A stretch of 64,000 nt of DNA from Protea cynaroides (Eukaryota > Streptophyta > Magnoliopsida > Proteales > Proteaceae), in NCBI GenBank assembly GCA_028583415.1, contig CM053267.1:22265814-22329813 (forward strand), in the 5' to 3' direction. The notes beneath the pieces are model-generated. The model saw nothing but the letters and a program-made list of their open reading frames with translations, made no database searches and was not told the origin of the DNA. Made by a program: the position numbers and the translations under genes. Each line of letters opens with the position of its first letter. Within the stretch, counting starts at the first letter, position 1. Positions 43,013 through 53,942 of this stretch are shown here, piece by piece.

Positions 43013-45520
43013 GTATCGTACCTATTTATGGCATTCCCGCCAGAGTACTCTTTGATTTAGGAGCTACTCACTCTTATATATCTGTGTCATTTGGAAAGAA
43101 GCTAAATCTAACCCTTAAATCCTTAGACTACAAACTGCTTGTACGATCACCTATGGGATTAGAAGTGGAGTTAGAAAAAGGTTATGGACCATGTCCAATT
43201 CTTATTGATGAAAAGACTTTGGATAAAACCTTGATCCAACTTGAGATGGCAGACTTTGACGTCATTTTGGGAATGGACTGGTTAACTCAGCATTTTGTAA
43301 ATATATTGTGTGCCGAAAAGAAGCTGACATTTAAAGACAAAGAAGGAGCAAAGTTCAGTTTTTAGGGAACCAAACTTCCCCGTAAACGAAAGCTCATACT
43401 CTCTGCGCTAAAGGCTAAGAAGTGCCTTGAGAAAGGTACAGTCGGGTATTTAGTATCTGTGGTCGACCATACCAAGGAAGCACCATGAATGGAAGACATT
43501 GATGTCGTACGTGACTTTCCAGACGTATTTCCTGAAGAACTATCAGGATTACCACCCGATCGAGCTACAAATTTTGTCATAGATCTTATACCTGGAGCCG
43601 CACCAGTATCGAAAGCACCTTATCGAATGGCTCTTACTGAACTGAAGAAATTGAAAGTACAACTACAAGAACTGCTGGACAAGGGTTACATTCGCCCTAG
43701 TATATCACCATGGGGAGCGCCAGTATTATTCGTGAAGAAGAAGGACGATAGTGTTCGCTTGTGTATAGAGTACCGAGAACTGAATAAACTGACAATCAAG
43801 AATTGGTATCCATTGCCTCGGATCGATGACCTGTTCGATCAGTTGCAAGGTGCCAAAGTGTTCTCCAAGATCGATCTTAGGTCAGGCTACCATCAGCTGA
43901 AGATTAAGGACGGTGATATTCCCAAGACAGCATTCAGGACCAGATATGGACATTATAAATTTTTGGTCATGTCTTTCGGATTGACGAACGCACCAGCAAC
44001 CTTTATGAAACTTATGAATCGGGTATTCCATGTTATGTTGGATACGTCGGTTATTGTATTCATTGATGATATATTAGTCTACTCCAAAGACGAGGAAACT
44101 CATATTAAGAACCTAAACGCCGCTCTGCAGCGACTACGGAAGGAGAAGCTCTACGCTAAATTTTCAAAGTGTGAGTTTTGGCTAAAGGAAGTCGCATTTC
44201 TAGGCCATGTTGTATCCATTGAAGGAATTAAAGTGGATCCCAACAAGATCGAGGCTATTGTAAAGTGGGAAGCACCGAAGAGCGTTGCAGAAATTAGAAG
44301 TTTCTTGGGTCTAGCAGGGTATTATCGACGATTTGTGGAAGACTATTCCCGGATTGCCGTACCCCTCACCAGTTTGACAAAGAAGGGCGAAAAGTTTGTG
44401 TGGACTGATAAATGCGAGAAGAGCTTCCAAACATTGAAAGCTAGATTGATATCAGCTCCAATCTTGACCATCCCAATTCCAGGACAACCATTTATCTTGT
44501 ATACCGATGCGTCAGGACTGGGATTAGGATGCGTACTTATGCAAGGAGAACAAGTAATTGCTTATGCCTCAAGACAACTGAAGACACATGAGAAGAACTA
44601 TCCCACACATGATTTGGAATTAGCGGCAGTAGTACATGCTGTCAAAATATGGAGACATTATCTATACGGGGTGAAGTTTAAGATTAAATCAGACCATAAA
44701 AGTCTTACTTATCTATTTAATCAGAAGGAGCTGAATATGAGACAAAGAAGATGGCTGGAACTATTGAAAGACTATGATTGTGATATCCAGTATCATCCGG
44801 GGAAAGCTAATGTAGTAACCGATGCGTTGAGTAGAAAGGCAAAGATAAAATCTCAGGGAGAGGTTAGCACAACTGCCGCAATGTGTACTACCAGAAAGGT
44901 ATTCAAGCACAGTAATGAGCAGTTTGTGATAGATGCACTAGATGGATCAGCCAACCAAGGGTTTATTCATCGGTTTTCAAATATGTTCGCCGCATTCAAG
45001 ATTATACCGGATATAGTTGATGAAGTAAAGACAGCTATCAAATCAGACCCTTACCTAAGAACGTTACAAGAGGACATCGAAAAAGGTAGGACTAACCCTG
45101 AGTTCACCTTGGATGAAGAGAAGGTACTTAAATACAAAGGAAGAATATGTGTTCCTAAAACAGAAAGTTTGGCCATTAGACACCGATTGATGAAAGAAGC
45201 CCATACCACCATCTATTCGATACATCCTGGAAGTACAATAATGTATCATGACCTAAAGAAATTATATTGGTGGAGAGGAATGAAAGTAGATGTAGCTAAG
45301 TTCGTGTCTCAATGCCTAAATTGTCAGAAAGTAAAGGCTGAACGATAAAGACCGGCCGGACTGTTACAACCGTTACCAGAACCAGCATGGAAATGGGACT
45401 GCATTACTATGGACTTCATCACAGGATTACCATTGACTCCTCGATTAGTTGACGCATTTTGGGTAATTGTAGACCGCCTGACTAAAACAGCTCGCTTTAT
45501 ACCTATACGACCTCAGTATA
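43013..45520 (+). pseudogene. E5 protease, RT, RNase H and integrase N-terminus
   Basis: Protease (43013-43365): RVLFDLGATHSYIS, with Leu in place of Ser of DSGA, and MADFDVILGMDWL. In-frame TAG at 43363 and TGA at 43486. Then 619 open codons (43489-45348): RT with FVKKKDDSVRLC, DLRSGYHQLKI (residue 130), FIDDILVYSK (residue 191); RNase H with LYTDASGLGLGC (residue 337) and KSDHKSLTYLF; integrase zinc finger (residues 564-619; KEAHTTIYSIHPGS, SQCLNCQKVK). A TAA at 45346 falls at the same codon as a TAG in E4 (37340). The core begins WDCITMDFITGLP and is broken after RPQY by the solo LTR. Best-preserved pol of the window. Confidence 0.93.
45516..45520. repeat. Target-site duplication of solo LTR, left (GTATA)
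   Basis: GTATA precedes TGTAAGCACC; the partner is at 51132-51136. The pol frame resumes directly after the right copy. Confidence 0.95.
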
Positions 45521-45833
45521 TGTAAGCACCCCATTTTTGCCACCCTCGGCATAAATGAACCAATATGGCAGGTTTCTAACCTTTAACCCAAAGATTTGTG
45601 ATTTTTCACTGATCCCCACAGCAGAGTCATGGGCTATTATCTGCATAGATGCATAGGTCATAGAATTATCTTCCAAACGAGACCAGAATTGCTCAATTTC
45701 GATATCAAATGAGGTAGATATGACCATTTTAGTCGGATGATACATATAAGGGAGGTTTCTGAAATTATTATAAATAATCCCAGGGGCCTTCATGCAAATT
45801 ATCCAAAGTCGGATCGTTTGAATTTCAAATCAT

Positions 45834-46465
45834 CATATCTTGATCATCCGACATCGGATTCAGATGATTCCAAGACCATTATTCTTCATTCATGATGTTC
45901 TACAAAGTGGACTTAAAAAATCCCGGGTAGAAGTCACTAGTGGGTCCCATGCAAACTTGCATGCAAAATGATCGTTAGAACTTCAAAGCTTCATATCTTT
46001 TCCGTTCTACATCGGATTCAGATGATCCCAAGACCATTATTCTTCATTCATGATGTTCTACAAAGTGGACGTAAAAAATCCCGGGTAGAAGTCACCAGTG
46101 GGTCCCATGCAAACTTGCATGCAAAATGATCGTTAGAACTTCAAAGCTTCATATCTTTCCCGTTCTACATCGAATTCAGATATTCCAAGACCATTATTCT
46201 TCATTCATGATGTTCTACAAAGTGGATGTAAAAAAATCCCGGGTAGAAGTCACCAGTGGGTCCCATGCAAGCTTGCATGCAAAATTATCGTCAGAACTTC
46301 AAAGCTGCATATCTTTTCTACATCGGATTCAGGTGATTCCAGTCTCATTATGTTCCATTTTTTGTGCTCTACAAAGTGGACGTAAAATATTTCCGGTAAA
46401 AGCCTCCGAAGGATCTCATGCATAATGGTCAGCCAAATTATCGATAATTGGTCCGCTTAAACTTC
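45834..46465. repeat. 158-bp tandem repeat in solo LTR
   Basis: Units start catatctttt at 45834, 45992, 46150 and 46308, exactly 158 bp apart; the last is degenerate. Each contains cccgggtagaagtcac and gggtcccatgcaa. One or two divergent units exist at 7240-7610 in the E1 LTR (minus). Confidence 0.95.
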
Positions 46466-46744
46466 AAAAATTCATAAGTTAACCATTTTACTTCCAAATG
46501 AGGTGATTCAAGTTCCTATATTCCTCATTTTTAATGTTCTACAAAATGAACGCAAAAAAATTTGGAATAGAGGCCATCGGAAAATTCTCCATGCGGGATG
46601 ACAGCGGAAATGACCCGTGAAATGACAAGGAGAGAAAACCCAGTTAATTCCAATTAGTCCAGTCAACTCAGCTCAACTCAAGCTAGTCTTGACCCAACCC
46701 AGTCAATCCTTGTCAATCCAGACCAATCCATGGTGGCACATACG

Positions 46745-46885
46745 CATATATTTCTTTTATATATTATTATATAATGTATAATATATTATAATATATCATA
46801 TAATATTACATATGTCTTATATGTATATTATATTATATATATTAATATATTAATATATTATATAATTATATATATTTTTTATATA
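46745..46885. repeat. AT-rich segment of solo LTR
   Basis: Alternating A/T with many atata and ttatat runs. It lies between the 158-bp array and the purine tract, where a promoter could be, but no single TATA box stands out. Confidence 0.75.
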
Positions 46886-46889
46886 TAGA

Positions 46890-47032
46890 AAACAAAGGAT
46901 CCCAAAGAGAGAGGACCGAAAAAAAAAGGGGGAAAAAGGAAAGAAATAAAGAGAAGAAGATCGGGGGGAAGAGGAGAAATAAAGAAAGAATAAAAAAAAA
47001 GAGGGAGAGCGGACCCGAGGAGAATCCGAAGG

Positions 47033-47073
<41 letters not shown>

Positions 47074-47610
47074 GGAAAAAAAATAGAAAAAGGAAGATTG
47101 AGAAGAGGAATCGAGAAAGATTGAGAGAGAGGGAGAGGAAGAATAAAAAAAGGAAAAAAAACAGTAAAAGGAAGATCAAGAGGGGGAATCGGGAAAAAGA
47201 TTGAGAGAGAGGGAAAGGGAGCCGTAAAAAAAGAAAAAAAAAAAAGGAGAATAAGAGGAGAGGACCGAGAAGAAGGTTGGGGAAGAGGAGAAGAAAAAAA
47301 ACAAAAAAAAAATCAGAAAAAGAAGGGGAGAAGACCGAGAAGAAGGAGGAGGTGGAGAGGAGAAGAAAAAATCAGAAAAGAAGGGGAGAGGACCGAGAAG
47401 AAGGAGGAGGTGGAAAGGAGCAGAAGAAAACAAAAAAAAAATCAGAAAAGAAGGGGAGAAGACCGAGAAGAAGGAGGAGGCCGGTGGAGAGGAGAAGAAA
47501 AAAAACAAAAAAAAATCAGAAAAGAGGGATCTCGATTTTGGGGGAGAATGGGGAGAAGCAGAACGAGAAGATGAAGAAGAGGAAGAAGGAGAAGGCAATG
47601 GATCTGTAAC
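46890..47610. repeat. Purine-rich tract with (GA)n and 56-71 bp repeats
   Basis: Over 700 bases nearly all A/G on the plus strand. (GA)n at 47035-47070; units with ggagarg accgagaagaagg recur at about 47259, 47325, 47381 and 47452. Open frames on either strand are K/E/R or S/F/L low complexity. Confidence 0.9.
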
Positions 47611-47999
47611 AGGTAAACCACCGCCCCTTTTCTTTTTTTTTTTCTTCTTCTTCATATCCTATTGCCCCAACCTCCTACCACCTGGTCACCGATTCATTAC
47701 CACACCGACCACCATTACCTGCAAATACCTCCACTTACCATTCCCCCAACCTGCAAACCAATTTCCTCAATCTCACAACCAATGAGCTATGTTTGATCAG
47801 CCATGCACCTCCACCTTGCAGTCCCAATCAAACCCAATACACTTTACTGCTGCAACTATCACATCTCCATCCCATATCACCTGCATCATTGATCTCTTCC
47901 CTATATGATCAGAACCACCCGATCAGCATCATTAATTAAGTCTGAATAGGAACCTTAACAATTTGATAATCTTGATGTTTGATCCGAACAGTTAAACCA

Positions 48000-48720
48000 T
48001 GATAATTCTGATTATTAAATTTGAATCATTGGCTTGTTTATGTAATATTGACTGAATTTGAACCATTGATTTTGATAATGTTATGATAATAGATATGAGC
48101 CGTTCAATGACTTGGATCATGTGATGTTATGGTCATTGGATGAATTTTGAATGTGATTAAATCATGACCATCGATTTTGAATTTTGTGATATAGCCTTTG
48201 ATCTTGAATTTCGTGAGAATAAAAATATGGCCATTTGATTTAGAATTTCGATATGAAGTTAATATGGCCCTTTGATTTGGATTTTTTGATGAGTTGAAAA
48301 TCGAGCCATCAACCATGAATTTTGATCATGTGATGATATGAAAATAAGGACCATAGGATGATTGATTTTTTATTCTGATCGTGTGATGATATGGGCCATT
48401 GGATGTTTATTTTGAATCTAAACCATTAGATGGTCATTTATGAGTTGATTAGATAAATCTGGACCGTTGGATGGTCTTCAAGACTGATATAAATGTATCT
48501 TAACGGTTAGATTATCATTTTTGATGATCTAAACCATTGGATTGTCTTCAAGAGTGATTTAAATGAACCTTGACGGTTAAACTATTATTGTAAGTGATTT
48601 GAACCGTTAGATGATCATCATGAGTTGATTAGATGAATCTGAGCCATTGATTTTTGGTTGGTTTGATGAATTCTGAGTCGTTGATCATGATTATCACGTT
48701 TTGAATAGATCCGACCATTA
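48000..48720. repeat. Degenerate short repeats, accattggatg type
   Basis: The phrase (a)ccattgg/ccgttagatgatc with gatttgaa or gatttaaat spacers recurs more than a dozen times at 35-60 bp intervals, on one strand. No coding signal. Confidence 0.6.
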
Positions 48721-48862
48721 GATTGAGGATTTGAGCCAATATTTATGATGTTTATATTGCTATATTTGGATGCTTATATGCACACACTGCCACAATTGGA
48801 ATAATCATACTGCCATGATTGGAATGATCATACTCACATGCTATATTAAATGCTCATTGTCA

Positions 48863-49812
48863 CAATTAGGGTAGAAAACCCTAAAATAGAAAGAAAGTAA
48901 TAATTAGGGTAGAAAAACCCTAAAATGAAAATAAAATAATAATTAGGGTAGAAAACTCTAAAAAATAGAAATAAAATAATAATTAGGGTAGAAAACCCTA
49001 AAATGGAAAGAAAATAACAATTAGGGTAGAAAATCCTAAAAAATGGAAATAAAATAACAATTAGGGTAGAAAATCCTAAAAAATAGAAATAAAATAACAA
49101 TTAGGGTACAAAACCCTAAAATGGAAAGAAAGTAACATTTAGGGTAGAAAACCCTAAGATGGAAAGAAAATAATAATTAGGGTAGAAAATCCTAAAATGG
49201 AAAGAATGTAACAATTAGGGTAGAAAATCCTAAAAAATGAAAATAAAATAACAATTAGGGTAGAAAACCCTAAAATGGAAAGAATGTAACAATTAGGGTA
49301 GAAAACCCTAAAAAATGGAAATAAAATAATAATTAGGGTAGAAAACCCTAAAATGGAAAGAAAATAACAATTAGGGTAGAAAATCCTAAAAAATGAAAAT
49401 AAAATAACAATTAGGGTAGAAAATCCTAAAAAATATAAATAAAATAACAATTAGGGTAGAAAACCCTAAAATGGAAAGAAAGTAACATTTAGGGTAGAAA
49501 ACCCTAAGATGAAAAGAAAATAATAATTAGGGTAGAAAACCCTAAAATGGAAAGAAAGTAAGAGTTAGGGTAGAAAACCCTAAAAAATGGAAATAAAATA
49601 ATAATTAGGGTAGAAAACCCTAAAATGGAAAGAATGTAACAATTAGGGTAGAAAACCCTAAAAAATGGAAATAAAATAACAATTAAGGTAGAAAACCCTA
49701 AAATGGAAAGAATGTAACAATTAGGGTAGAAAATCCTAAAAAATGGAAATAAAATAATAATTAGGGTAGAAAACCCTAAAATGGAAAGAAAATAACAATT
49801 AGGGTAGAAAAT
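48863..49812. repeat. Minisatellite, 36-39 bp, about 25 copies
   Basis: Consensus aattagggtagaaaaccct followed by aaaatggaaagaaaataac or aaaaaatggaaataaaataac. Each unit contains AGGG and CCCTAAA in inverted position (taGGGTagaaaACCCta), a small hairpin. A short form of the array occurs in the E1 LTR at 6780-6930. Confidence 0.95.
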
Positions 49813-50349
49813 AGCATACTAGATCATGCCATGTAGGCTCTTGCCTTATTTGCAATACATGTCATATTTGAAAGATTTTAAACAATCTTACTGTATGTGA
49901 ATTTCTTGTCATAAATGTTTTATGTGCCATATTTAAATAGAATATTCTATTTTTTGGCAATAACTTATTTTATGCAACACCCTAGTTAAACTGCCATATA
50001 TGCACACTTCTAGAAGACAATGTAGGTGTGGGGACGTGCATTTAGGCACCCACATTCTTGGGAAGGGCATAATGGGAATGATAAAATCTTAATAAAGAAA
50101 GAGAATGCCTTGCCAAACTTTTCAAAATTAGAATTCAGGATAAAAAGGGTGATTTTGGACGATTTTGCCCCTTGGCAAACCCTAAACCTGGAATAGGTTC
50201 TAAACCCTAAACCTAGAATAGATTCTCAATCCCAAACCTAGAATAGGTTCTCAATCATTAACCTAGAAAAGGTTATCCATTCTGAACTACGCGGATTCTG
50301 ATTCCTAGGGCAAACCCTAGGATACGTAGGCCATTTGGGAGAATCCCAA

Positions 50350-50690
50350 ATTCGGATCCATAATTTAGTCCACTCGGACTATCCATAGATCCACTAGGAT
50401 ATTTATCCACACCTTAGTCCACTTGGACTATCCATAGATCCCCTAGGATATTTATTCACACCTTAGTCCACTCAGACTATCCATAGATCCACTAGGATAT
50501 CTATCCATATTCCAATCCAAAAAGGGTTATCCAAACCTTAGTCCACTTGGACTATCCATAGATCCACTAGGATATTTATCCACATTCCAATCCAGAATGG
50601 GTTATCCATATTTCAACCCAAATAGGGTTATCCTTAGATCCACTAGGACTATCTATCAGTCCACTTGGACTATCCAGATCCTAACCCATA
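50350..50690. repeat. Array of small hairpin motifs in solo LTR
   Basis: Units of about 48-78 bp contain tagtccactcggacta (6-bp stem, 4-nt loop) and atccactaggat (4-bp stem), repeated about five times (about 50366, 50414, 50463, 50540 and later), with gggttatcc spacers. Confidence 0.8.
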
Positions 50691-51131
50691 GGGTTTTCTC
50701 AACCTTTCAAGCATAAATTTCAACTTGAATAATGAACTTAATCATGCACAAGCATAAATCACATCCATAAACTTTAATCACACCTGAACTACGATGGTGA
50801 ACCTAATTTTTGGAATAATTCCATGATACGTAGGCAATCTGATGGATATAGATTTGGTTCAATGATATCAAACCCCTTGGTTTGGTTTGGCTTAGCAAAT
50901 AGAGTCTAGCATAGGAAAGGTATAGGAGACCGATTTCGATCGGGCGGTTTGGGTGCCTAACCCCTTCCCATAACCGTAACCTGACGCTTACCCAATCTCT
51001 GATGGACCAGAATCCAATCTAAGGGTCATGAGTCAATCGAAGTCTTACCTTAGGGTGAGATTTCACATTTCTAAGGTCCTAGACCTAAATCTAGGTGGCG
51101 ACTTCAAAAGATTTCCATCTTTGTCCTCACA

Positions 51132-51136
51132 GTATA
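51132..51136. repeat. Target-site duplication of solo LTR, right (GTATA)
   Basis: GTATA directly after ...CCTCACA; identical to 45516-45520. Confidence 0.95.
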
Positions 51137-52116
51137 CACTGGAGAGGTTAGCTAAGCTGTATGTGGATAACATTGTGCGATTACACGGTGTACCTGAAAG
51201 TATTGTGTCTGATAGAGATCTACGATTTACATCAAAGTTTTGGGAAGGATTGCAAAAGGCTATGGGTACAACATTGAAGTTTAGTACTGCATTCTATCCA
51301 CAGACAGATGGACAGTCAGAGCATACAATTCAGATTCTAGAAGATATGCTTCGAGCATGTGTAATTGATTTTAAAGGATCATGGGATGAAAAGTTACCAT
51401 TGATTGAGTTCGCTTATAATAATTGCTATCAAGCTACTATACAGATGTCACCCTATGAAGCACTGTATGGCAGGAAGTGTCGAACTCCTTTGTTTTGGAA
51501 TAAAGTAGGAGAACGTAGTATTTTTGGATCGGAATTTGTTGAAGAGACTTGTCGAGTGGTCGACATTATCAAGGAAAGAGTGAGATAGCTCAGAATCGTC
51601 AGAAGCAATATGCAGATACTCGACGTCGAGACCTTGAATTCGTCGTGGGTGATAAAGTATTCTTAAAAGTCGCCTATGCGAGGATTGAAACGGTTCGGAC
51701 AGAAAGGAAAATTAAGTCCAAGATATGTCGGTCCATATGAGATTCAAGCTAAGCGTGGAAAGGTGGCTTACCAGTTAGCACTACCACCATCTATGTCAAG
51801 TGTGCATGACGTATTTCATATTTCCTTATTGAAGAAGTATGTCAAGGATCCGACGCACGTTTTGACAGTAGACCTACCTGACTTGACTGAAGATTTGACA
51901 TTTGAAGTAGCACCGACTGAAATCACTAGCCAAAAGGTTCAACGACTACGCAACCGTGATATCTATTATGTTAAGGTCACCTGGAGAAGTAGAGATATGG
52001 AAGAAATCACATGGGAAGAAGAGAATGCTATGCGAAAGCAATATCCTCATCTATTCGACTCGGAAGGTATGTACAATTTCGAGGATGAAATTTTTATAAG
52101 TAGAGGGGAGTTTTAA
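51132..52116 (+). pseudogene. E5 integrase core, C-terminus and chromodomain
   Basis: Resumes the core interrupted at 45520: LERLAKLYVDNIVRLHGVPE, SIVSDRD, then TDGQSEHTIQILEDM carrying the expected core glutamate, and IEFAYNNCYQATIQMSPYEA. Frameshifts at about 51580 (TAG at 51586) and at about 51670 (1 nt lost). Third frame 51676-52116: KLSPRYVGPYEIQ, SSVHDVFHISLLKKYV, and a C-terminal chromodomain-like part (YYVKVTWRSRDMEEITWEEE) typical of Tekay chromoviruses, which in the family binds chromatin marks and guides insertion. Ends TAA overlapping the 3' LTR start. Confidence 0.92.
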
Positions 52117-53942
52117 GACCTGTATCAAACTAACCCGGTCTTACCACCTTGAACTAGGTCTACCCATCATGGTCGAGCCAAATGGATCAAGTGCGTGAGG
52201 GAGATAACGATCCAAGATATTAAACTAACCCAAAAACACAAAAATAAGGGGGAGGGTCGCATACCCAGCAAGGCAGGGTCGGACCCCCCCCCCCCAATAT
52301 AAAAGTCAGACCCTAAGTTTCTAACCGGGGGTCGGACAATTTAGAACCAGGGGTCGACGGGATCTCCGACTCCCTCATCGACCCCCAGTCTGCCGATGGA
52401 AACCGTGAATTGAAAACTTTCCAAATTTCAAGGAATTCTTTCCTAATCTCAATAGGAATTATTTTGGGAGTTTCTACTCTATAAATAGGATGTCCCTAAG
52501 CCTCTTTCACAAATTTTAGAACCCTAATTGGATTGAGAGAAAGAGAAGTGAAGGAGAAGAGAAAGAGAAGAGAAGGAAAGTGGAGAATAAGATCAAAGAG
52601 AAAGCTTCAGAGGAACTAGCCTAATTCTCAGGTATGGATACTATCTCCATGTAATTCTAAAGACCTTAGAATAGATAGGGAAGTGGGAATGATCTAGGAG
52701 AATCCCAAATCATCTACCCATGGTTAGGTTTTCATGGAAAACCATGGGGGGGATCATAAAAACCATATAGATGAATAAACTATGGTTCTAAACCATAGAA
52801 CATGTATGGAATGGATTATAGAAGCAAGCCATAGGACCTAAATACGAAGGAATGGACTGTAGGACCTAAATTTTAACTAAACCCACGGGAGGTCACACAG
52901 GGGGTCGATGGACAATCGACCCTACCAGACCCTAACATCGACCCCCAGTGTTCGAGAAGTTCAGAATCTGGGTGGTAGCATCCAGGGTCGATGGAACCTC
53001 CGACCCTGGCATTGATCCCCAGTTAACAGTAAGCTTTTTAAAATCAGAATTAATTCTAGTTAAATTCTATCGACTTGATTAGGTCTTCTAGTGATATAAT
53101 AGTGATATTTAGTTGATTCTTAAAGCTTGAGAGAGGATCTACAATCAAGCAAAGGTGAGGGAACAAGACCTAAACTAATTGGCTAATAATAAACTATTTT
53201 ATTCTTGAGTCCAATGCCATGATTGATTCTATGTCTGTATGCTTACATGTGCATTCAATATGTCATCCAATATTTCTATTATTACTGTTCATGCATATTT
53301 AAATTATTGTTTATAACATGATGGTAATGATGATGATAGGAATAGACATGTGAATGTATGTGTGTGGTTGGTGTGCTTGATGCGAGCGAGTATCAGGGGG
53401 AGTGTCATAGGGCGGGCCTCCGCGCTCTAGCTCTATCTCTAACTCAAGTCTTGTCCATTGACATCGTTGTATCGCCATTACCTTAGCAGAACTATTATGT
53501 CGTAGTGTATGAGGGGAGGTGGTCTCGGACCGTGTAGTCTTTGACTCTTCCGGGGGGCCTTAGCCCTATCTCTATGGACGTATTGAGGGATGCTAGGGTG
53601 AGGCCTTGGATACACTGATTGGCATTAGGATTGGTTAGTTGCGAGCCCAGTTTGCGAGCCCTCGCTAGCAGGGGCTTACGTGTTGGTATGGGTAGAGTTT
53701 CAAGGGAAGTGTCATAGACCGGGCCTCATCACTTTAGCTCTATCTCTATTCCATGGTAGGGTTGATGGGGACGACAATAAACGTTACCTTTTGACGGGCT
53801 TCCACACCCTGTGCATAGAGGTGAGGTGGCCACCGAACCGTTCTATAGCGCATTACAAACTTATTTACCAGACCAAAGATATGAATTGAATGCATGCAGA
53901 AGATTGTTGCATTGTTTTGTTTGCTCACTGAGCCATGATGTG
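52112..53942 (+). mobile_element. E5 3' LTR, cut by E6
   Basis: Starts tttaagacctgtatc (terminal TG changed to TT) after the tract ATAAGTAGAGGGGAGT. TATAAATA at 52480. GGGTCGA clusters at 52255-52390 and 52900-53030. A C run of 10 lies near 52286. Unlike the 5' LTR it keeps the U5 part (leader donor AAAG/GTGAGG at 53154, agctctatctcta blocks) up to gagccatgatgtg, where E6 begins. The remainder, including the mini-ORF, should lie right of the window. Confidence 0.88.

Larger units (their letters stand above)
45521..51131 (+). mobile_element. Ogre/Tat-type solo LTR, 5.6 kb, in E5 integrase
   Basis: TGTAAGCACC to TTTGTCCTCACA, bounded by GTATA duplications, with no interior. It is related over its whole length to the E1 LTR but is 2.5 times longer because of internal arrays: 158-bp tandem units, AT-rich part (46745-46885), purine-rich part (46890-47610), degenerate gaccattgga repeats (48000-48720), a minisatellite (48863-49812) and a hairpin-rich array (50350-50690). 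It ends with the block cggtttgggtgcctaac and gtcttaccttagggtgag found in E1. The duplication with only one LTR is the expected result of recombination between the two LTRs of a full element. Open frames inside (46850-47655) are simple sequence. Confidence 0.93.

Noticed and set aside
47176..47655. 159-codon minus-strand open frame and the plus frame opposite
   Set aside because: Both arise from a 700-base purine tract of the solo LTR; S/F/L or K/E/R low complexity.
48863..49812. CRISPR-like regular array
   Set aside because: Units are contiguous with no unique spacers, inside a plant LTR; it is a minisatellite.
48863..49812. Interstitial telomere
   Set aside because: CCCTAAA occurs once per 37-bp unit and not in direct tandem, so it is not a telomere tract.
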